Shown: one piece after another, positions 60,321-64,000 of the stretch
Layout of the letters: every line of letters begins with the position of its first letter
Position numbering within the stretch: the first letter of the stretch is position 1
Source: DAIMFL01 sp964372215
Lineage (GTDB): Bacteria > Pseudomonadota > Alphaproteobacteria > Dongiales > Dongiaceae
DNA: 64,000 nucleotides
Assembly: GCA_964372215.1 (NCBI GenBank)
Contig: CAYJQC010000001.1
Coordinates: 124,001-188,000, forward strand
Direction: 5' to 3'
The notes under the pieces: generated by a model
Databases searched by the model: none
Told to the model about the DNA's origin: nothing
What the model saw: only the letters and a program-made list of their open reading frames with translations
Translations under genes and position numbers: made by a program

Positions 60321-60982
60321 CAGCGTCGCACCGCGGCGGAAGCGGCGACCCGCGGGCCCAGGTCGCGGTCGGTGCCGATCATCGAATTGCGGGTGACCAG
60401 CGCGGCCAGCGCCGTCTCGTCCCAGCCGTCGGTGCCGGCCGGGCGCTCGGGCAGCACCAGGTAGCGCAGCTCCGCCGTGCTGTCCCAGACCCGCACCTCG
60501 ATTTCTTCGGCCACGGCGACGCCGAATTCGGCCAGCACGCCGCGCGGGTCGCGCACGGCGCGGGCGCGGTAGGCGGCGGTCTTGTACCAGTTGGGGGCGA
60601 TGCCGAGGATCGAGAACGGATAGCAGGAGCACAGCGTGCAGACGACGAGGTTGTGGATCGCCGGCGTGTTCTCGACCGCCTTCAGGTGCCCGGTGGCATG
60701 GCCGAGGAAGCCGAGTTCGTCGACCGCCGCGGTGCCGTCGGCCATCAGGCGCGCCTTGAACGCCGGATCGATCCAGGCCCTGGCGACGATCGCTGCGCCG
60801 CGCTTCGGCCCAATCTCCTCGGAATACAGCTCGACCCAGGCGTCGAGGGTGTGCGGGTCGACCAGGCCCTTGTCGACCAGCAGGCTTTCGAGCGTCTTGA
60901 CCCGGAGCGCCGAGTCCGACGGCAGATGGGTGTGCAGCTCGCGGTGGATGTGGGCGACGCGCGCTGAGTCGAAGCTGGTCAT
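60320..60982 (-). CDS. nthA: Nitrile hydratase alpha subunit, cobalt-type motif
   Basis: This 220-residue subunit holds the metal centre: CTLCSC at C115, C118 and C120, the Cys-Thr-Leu-Cys-Ser-Cys form typical of cobalt nitrile hydratases (iron enzymes usually have Ser at the second position). C118 and C120 are expected to be oxidised to sulfinic/sulfenic acid. It opens the operon alpha-beta-accessory. No amidase gene is adjacent, so amide use would depend on enzymes elsewhere. Confidence 0.9.
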   Translation of the reverse strand: MTSFDSARVAHIHRELHTHLPSDSALRVKTLESLLVDKGLVDPHTLDAWVELYSEEIGPKRGAAIVARAWIDPAFKARLMADGTAAVDELGFLGHATGHLKAVENTPAIHNLVVCTLCSCYPFSILGIAPNWYKTAAYRARAVRDPRGVLAEFGVAVAEEIEVRVWDSTAELRYLVLPERPAGTDGWDETALAALVTRNSMIGTDRDLGPRVAASAAVRR

Positions 60983-61182
60983 GGGCTTCCTCCGGTGGTC
61001 ATCGACGGGCCCCTATACATGCTTTCAGGCTAAATCGTAACCGGGGATGCGGACAACCGGCTACGGCTGACCTGCCTTGCCCCGGCATGGATCCGGGTGG
61101 GGACCGTCACAAAAATGCTCGTATCCTCGACTCCCGAACGCGCCTATATTGCGGCGCAGCGGAGCCATCCGGGAGCGCTTTT

Positions 61183-62754
61183 TTGCGCAAGCTGCGAGTA
61201 ACGATCGTCGATCTCGTCACCAAGGGACCGACGCGCCGCCTCTACAATCGCGTGATGAATGCGAACCTTGCCAGCATCATGCCGCAGGCGATCGGCGTGT
61301 GGTGCGAGGAGCTTGGTCACGAGGTGCGCTTCGTCTGCTACACCGGCGCCGAGGACTTGGCCGCCGAGGTGGTGCAGGACACCGATGTCCTGTTCATCGG
61401 GGCGTTCACTCGATCGGCGCAGACTGCCTATGCCGTCAGCAATCTTTGCCGGCGCAGCGGCGCGGTGACCGTGCTCGGCGGTCCGCATGCGCGCTGCTAT
61501 CCGCAGGACGCCGCAAAGTACTTCGACTACGTCCTCGGCTTCACCGACAAGACGGTGATTGCCGACCTGCTCAGCGATCCCGCGCCGCAGCGCCCGGTCG
61601 GCCTGCAACTCTCCGCCGCGCGGCAGCCGCCGACACTGCCCAGCCTGCGTGAGCGCTGGAAATTCATCGCCCCGACCCTGGCCAAGGCCTCGTTCCTGAA
61701 GATCGTGCCGATGATCGGCAGCATGGGCTGCCCCTATACCTGCAGCTTCTGCATCGATTCCGTCGTTCCCTACCAGCCGCTGCCGTTCGACCAGATCCGC
61801 GACGATCTCCAGTTCCTGCTGACCAAGACGCGGCGGCCGCGGGTCGGCTGGCACGATCCCAATTTCGGCGTGCGCTTCGACGACTACATGGACGTGATCG
61901 AGTCGGTGGTGCCACCGCGCCGCATGCGCTTCGTTGCCGAGAGCAGCCTGTCGCTGCTCTCCGAGGCCCATGTGAAACGTCTCGAGCGCAACGGCTTCGA
62001 CGGCCTGCTGCCGGGCATCGAGTCGTGGTACGACCTCGGCCACAAGTCCAAGACCGGGTCGAGCGCGGGCGCCGAGAAGGTGCGCCAGGTCGCCGACCAC
62101 GTGAACATGATCTTGCGCCACGTGCCCTATGTGCAGACCAACTTCGTGCTCGGCCTGGATTCCGACAGTGGCGCCGAGCCGTTCGAACTGACCAAGCGCT
62201 TCATCGACCTGTCGCCAGGCGCCTATCCGGCATTCTCGCTGCTGACGTCCTATGGCCAGGCGGCGCCCCTCAACCTCGAGCTCCAGCGTGCCGGACGGGT
62301 GCTGCCGTTCCCGTTCCACTTCCTCGACAGCAACCACGCGATGAACGTCCGGCCGCTCAACTACGGTTGGACGGAGTTCTACGACCGCGCCGTCGACCTG
62401 ACCCGCTACGCCCTCACCGGCGCCCGGGTCAGGCGGCGGTTCTGGGCCAATCGCGGCGTCACCACCCGCCTGCTCAATGGCGTGCGTGCGGTCACTTCGA
62501 ACCGCGCGGCCTACCAGGCGACGATCCGCCGGCTGCTGGACACCGACGTCGATGTCCGCCGCTTCATCAACGGCGAAAGCACGGTGCTGCCGAAGTTCTA
62601 CGAGAACCGGATCCGCAGGAGCCTGGGCCCGCTGTGGGACGCGCTCCCCGAGGGCGCGCTGATGCACGACCAGAACGCCTACCTGAACAGCCAGGATCGC
62701 AGCTCGACGGTTGCGCCGGCCCGGCGCCGACCGTTGCCGGCGGCGGCGGAGTAG
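61183..62754 (+). CDS. B12-binding-type radical SAM protein
   Basis: This protein of about 523 residues starts at a TTG (61183) with GGGAG at 7-bp spacing; a longer frame reaches 61087. An N-terminal B12-binding-like domain (DVLFIGAFTRSAQTAYAVSNLCRRSGAVTVLGGPHA) precedes a radical SAM core with CPYTCSFC (the CxxxCxxC cluster motif) at about residues 185-192. A C-terminal region of about 200 residues has no clear assignment. The substrate is unknown; cobalamin-radical SAM methylases and oxidoreductases are options. The two genes downstream are on the same strand. Confidence 0.78.
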   Translation: MRKLRVTIVDLVTKGPTRRLYNRVMNANLASIMPQAIGVWCEELGHEVRFVCYTGAEDLAAEVVQDTDVLFIGAFTRSAQTAYAVSNLCRRSGAVTVLGGPHARCYPQDAAKYFDYVLGFTDKTVIADLLSDPAPQRPVGLQLSAARQPPTLPSLRERWKFIAPTLAKASFLKIVPMIGSMGCPYTCSFCIDSVVPYQPLPFDQIRDDLQFLLTKTRRPRVGWHDPNFGVRFDDYMDVIESVVPPRRMRFVAESSLSLLSEAHVKRLERNGFDGLLPGIESWYDLGHKSKTGSSAGAEKVRQVADHVNMILRHVPYVQTNFVLGLDSDSGAEPFELTKRFIDLSPGAYPAFSLLTSYGQAAPLNLELQRAGRVLPFPFHFLDSNHAMNVRPLNYGWTEFYDRAVDLTRYALTGARVRRRFWANRGVTTRLLNGVRAVTSNRAAYQATIRRLLDTDVDVRRFINGESTVLPKFYENRIRRSLGPLWDALPEGALMHDQNAYLNSQDRSSTVAPARRRPLPAAAE

Positions 62755-62781
62755 CCGGCGCGGTCCGCCCGTCGCCGGAAT

Positions 62782-63114
62782 GTGTCCTTGCGCCTGCTGT
62801 TCGTCTGCAGCCGCAACCGTCTGCGCAGCCCGAGCGCGGAGGCCGTGTTCAGCGGCCGCGACGGGATCGAGGTGACCTCGGCCGGCACCAGCAACGATGC
62901 CGAGACACCGCTTTCCGGCGATCTGATCGAATGGGCCGACATCGTCCTGGTCATGGAGCCGGTGCATCGGCAACGCCTGACGCAACGCTTCGGCGCGCTG
63001 CTCCGCGGCAAGCGCGTCGTCGTGCTCGGCATTCCCGACGACTACGGCTACATGCAGCCCGAGCTGGTCGCACTCCTGAAGGCCCGGGTCGGTCGCTTGG
63101 CTGTCCTGCCATAG
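62782..63114 (+). CDS. Low-molecular-weight protein-tyrosine-phosphatase-like protein
   Basis: This 110-residue protein starts at GTG 62782. The active loop is C-S-R-N-R-L-R-S (CX5RS) near the N-terminus, and IPDDYGYM near residues 84-91 supplies a DD general-acid-like site. At 110 residues it is shorter than the usual 140-160. It follows the radical SAM gene by 27 bp, so a functional link or arsenate-reductase-like role is possible, though unproven. Confidence 0.7.
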   Translation: MSLRLLFVCSRNRLRSPSAEAVFSGRDGIEVTSAGTSNDAETPLSGDLIEWADIVLVMEPVHRQRLTQRFGALLRGKRVVVLGIPDDYGYMQPELVALLKARVGRLAVLP

Positions 63115-63183
63115 GCGGGCGGCTCCGGCGGCGTCAGTCGACGGCGTGCGCTGGGTCGATTAGGATCGTCGGGGAGCCGAACC

Positions 63184-64000
63184 ATGCAGCCCCGCTTCAT
63201 CGCAAGTCTGACGCGCCGCGACCTTCTGCTGGCGGGCGCCGCCGGCGCCGCCACCGCGCTGCTGCCCGGTCGCCCGGCGCGGTCGGGCGAGGTTCGCGAG
63301 TTCCGCCTCGCCGCCGCGCCGGCCCGGATTCCCCTGGTCGGCCCCGGCTATCCCGAGACCGCCGTCTGGGCGTTCGACGGCACGGTGCCGGGACCCGAAC
63401 TCCGGGTGCGCCAGGGCGACCGAGTGCGGATCGTCGTCGAGAACCAGCTCGGCGAAGGAACCACCGTCCACTGGCACGGGTTGCGGGTGCCGAATGCCAT
63501 GGACGGCGTGCCCAACCTGACCCAGGACCCGATCACGCCGGGCGGGAGCTTCACCTACGAGTTCGAGGTGCCCGATGCCGGCACCTACTGGTACCACCCG
63601 CACCAGCGCAGCTTCGAGCAGGTCGAGCGCGGCCTCGCCGGCGCCTTCGTGGTCGAGGAGCGCAGGCCGATCGAGGTCGACCGCGACATCACCTGGGTGC
63701 TCGACGACTGGCGGCTGCAGGACGACGCGGCGATCAGCGAGGATTTCGGCGATCTGCGTGATGCCGCGCATGCCGGGCGGATCGGCAACACCGTCTCGAT
63801 CAACGGCCGGGTTTCCGACAGCTTCGAGGTCCGGACCGGCGAACGGATCCGGCTGCGCCTGATCAACGCCGCCAACGCGCGGATCTTCGGACTCGACTTC
63901 GCCGGCCACCAGCCGCGCATCGTCGCGCTCGATGGCCAGCCGGTCGCGCCCCACGCGCCCGCGGACGGGCTGGTCGTGCTGGGGCCGGCCATGCGCGCCG
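63184..64000 (+). CDS. Multicopper oxidase, 3' end outside the window
   Basis: At least 272 residues of a multicopper oxidase run from ATG 63184 (GGGGAGC upstream) past the window end. A Tat-type signal (SLTRRDLLLAGAAGAATALL) precedes cupredoxin domain 1. Copper ligands seen are H96-W-H98 and H138-P-H140, the first two of the four HxH motifs. Further sites lie beyond the window. It would oxidise metals or organics in the periplasm; the exact subtype cannot be told. Confidence 0.83.
   Translation, partial: MQPRFIASLTRRDLLLAGAAGAATALLPGRPARSGEVREFRLAAAPARIPLVGPGYPETAVWAFDGTVPGPELRVRQGDRVRIVVENQLGEGTTVHWHGLRVPNAMDGVPNLTQDPITPGGSFTYEFEVPDAGTYWYHPHQRSFEQVERGLAGAFVVEERRPIEVDRDITWVLDDWRLQDDAAISEDFGDLRDAAHAGRIGNTVSINGRVSDSFEVRTGERIRLRLINAANARIFGLDFAGHQPRIVALDGQPVAPHAPADGLVVLGPAMRA

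Noticed and set aside
1..64000. CRISPR array, tRNA or rRNA genes
   Set aside because: No regularly spaced repeats, tRNA-like cloverleaf or rRNA-like stretch was noticed; a dedicated scan would be needed for certainty.

Overview
The window is a GC-rich, densely packed bacterial chromosome segment. Its gene families (a phosphonate-associated LysR regulator, the phosphonoacetate route, ChoXWV-type choline transporter, BetI, heterotetrameric sarcosine oxidase, Zur/ZnuCB, a CtrA-type TTAA-N7-TTAA site) fit an alphaproteobacterium, plausibly a Rhodospirillales-like soil or plant-associated lineage. The species cannot be named from this sequence. No rRNA, tRNA or CRISPR array was seen.

Layout. (1) 1-7.1 kb: a 2-aminoethylphosphonate (AEP)-type ABC uptake locus with one binding protein between two ATPase+permease pairs; the binding-protein gene has a three-half-site Pho-box-like array upstream. 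(2) 7.1-10.8 kb: two envelope proteins of unknown role and a vWA lipoprotein. (3) 10.9-17.5 kb: a phosphonate catabolic operon, phnW-phnA-phnY, ending in a single 561-residue protein that joins a gamma-butyrobetaine-hydroxylase-like oxygenase (TmpA-like) to an HD mixed-valence diiron oxygenase (TmpB/PhnZ-like); a divergent LysR gene has a perfect palindrome over its start codon. (4) 17.7-20.7 kb: a CGNR protein and a zur-znuC-znuB operon. (5) 20.7-24.7 kb: an intact IS1-family-like transposon of about 3.97 kb with 22-bp perfect inverted repeats and an 8-bp target duplication. Its passengers resemble a Panacea-antitoxin/membrane-toxin pair and an XRE-ImmA module. (6) 24.9-29.6 kb: small hypothetical proteins, photolyase, an MTA/SAH-type nucleosidase, a HIT protein and an MFS transporter. 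(7) 29.7-37.2 kb: betA-betI divergent from choXWV, with a BetI-type operator between them, then two tandem HAD hydrolases. (8) 37.3-52.7 kb: betaine and methylamine demethylation (betaine-homocysteine methyltransferase, dimethylglycine dehydrogenase-like enzyme, MttB-family methyltransferase, soxBDAG, GbdR-like regulator, a second HD oxygenase-like protein). (9) 52.7-58 kb: a threonine-dehydratase-like enzyme, a Cys-rich protein, a glutamine amidotransferase with a second SoxB-like oxidase, and a repeat lipoprotein. (10) 58.4-64 kb: an HU protein, a cobalt-type nitrile hydratase operon, a B12/radical SAM protein, an LMW-PTP-like protein and a multicopper oxidase cut by the window end.

How the parts fit. 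AEP would be taken up and passed through PhnW, PhnY and PhnA to acetate plus phosphate. The fused oxygenase would turn N-trimethyl-AEP into glycine betaine plus phosphate. Choline imported by ChoXWV and oxidised by BetA (no betB seen here) feeds the same glycine betaine pool. Betaine would then be demethylated stepwise to dimethylglycine, sarcosine and glycine by the genes of region 8. The window can therefore be read as a phosphonate/choline-to-glycine scavenging district that yields phosphate, carbon, nitrogen and one-carbon units. The linkage is inferred from gene content; the fusion protein and the transposon passengers are the least conventional parts.
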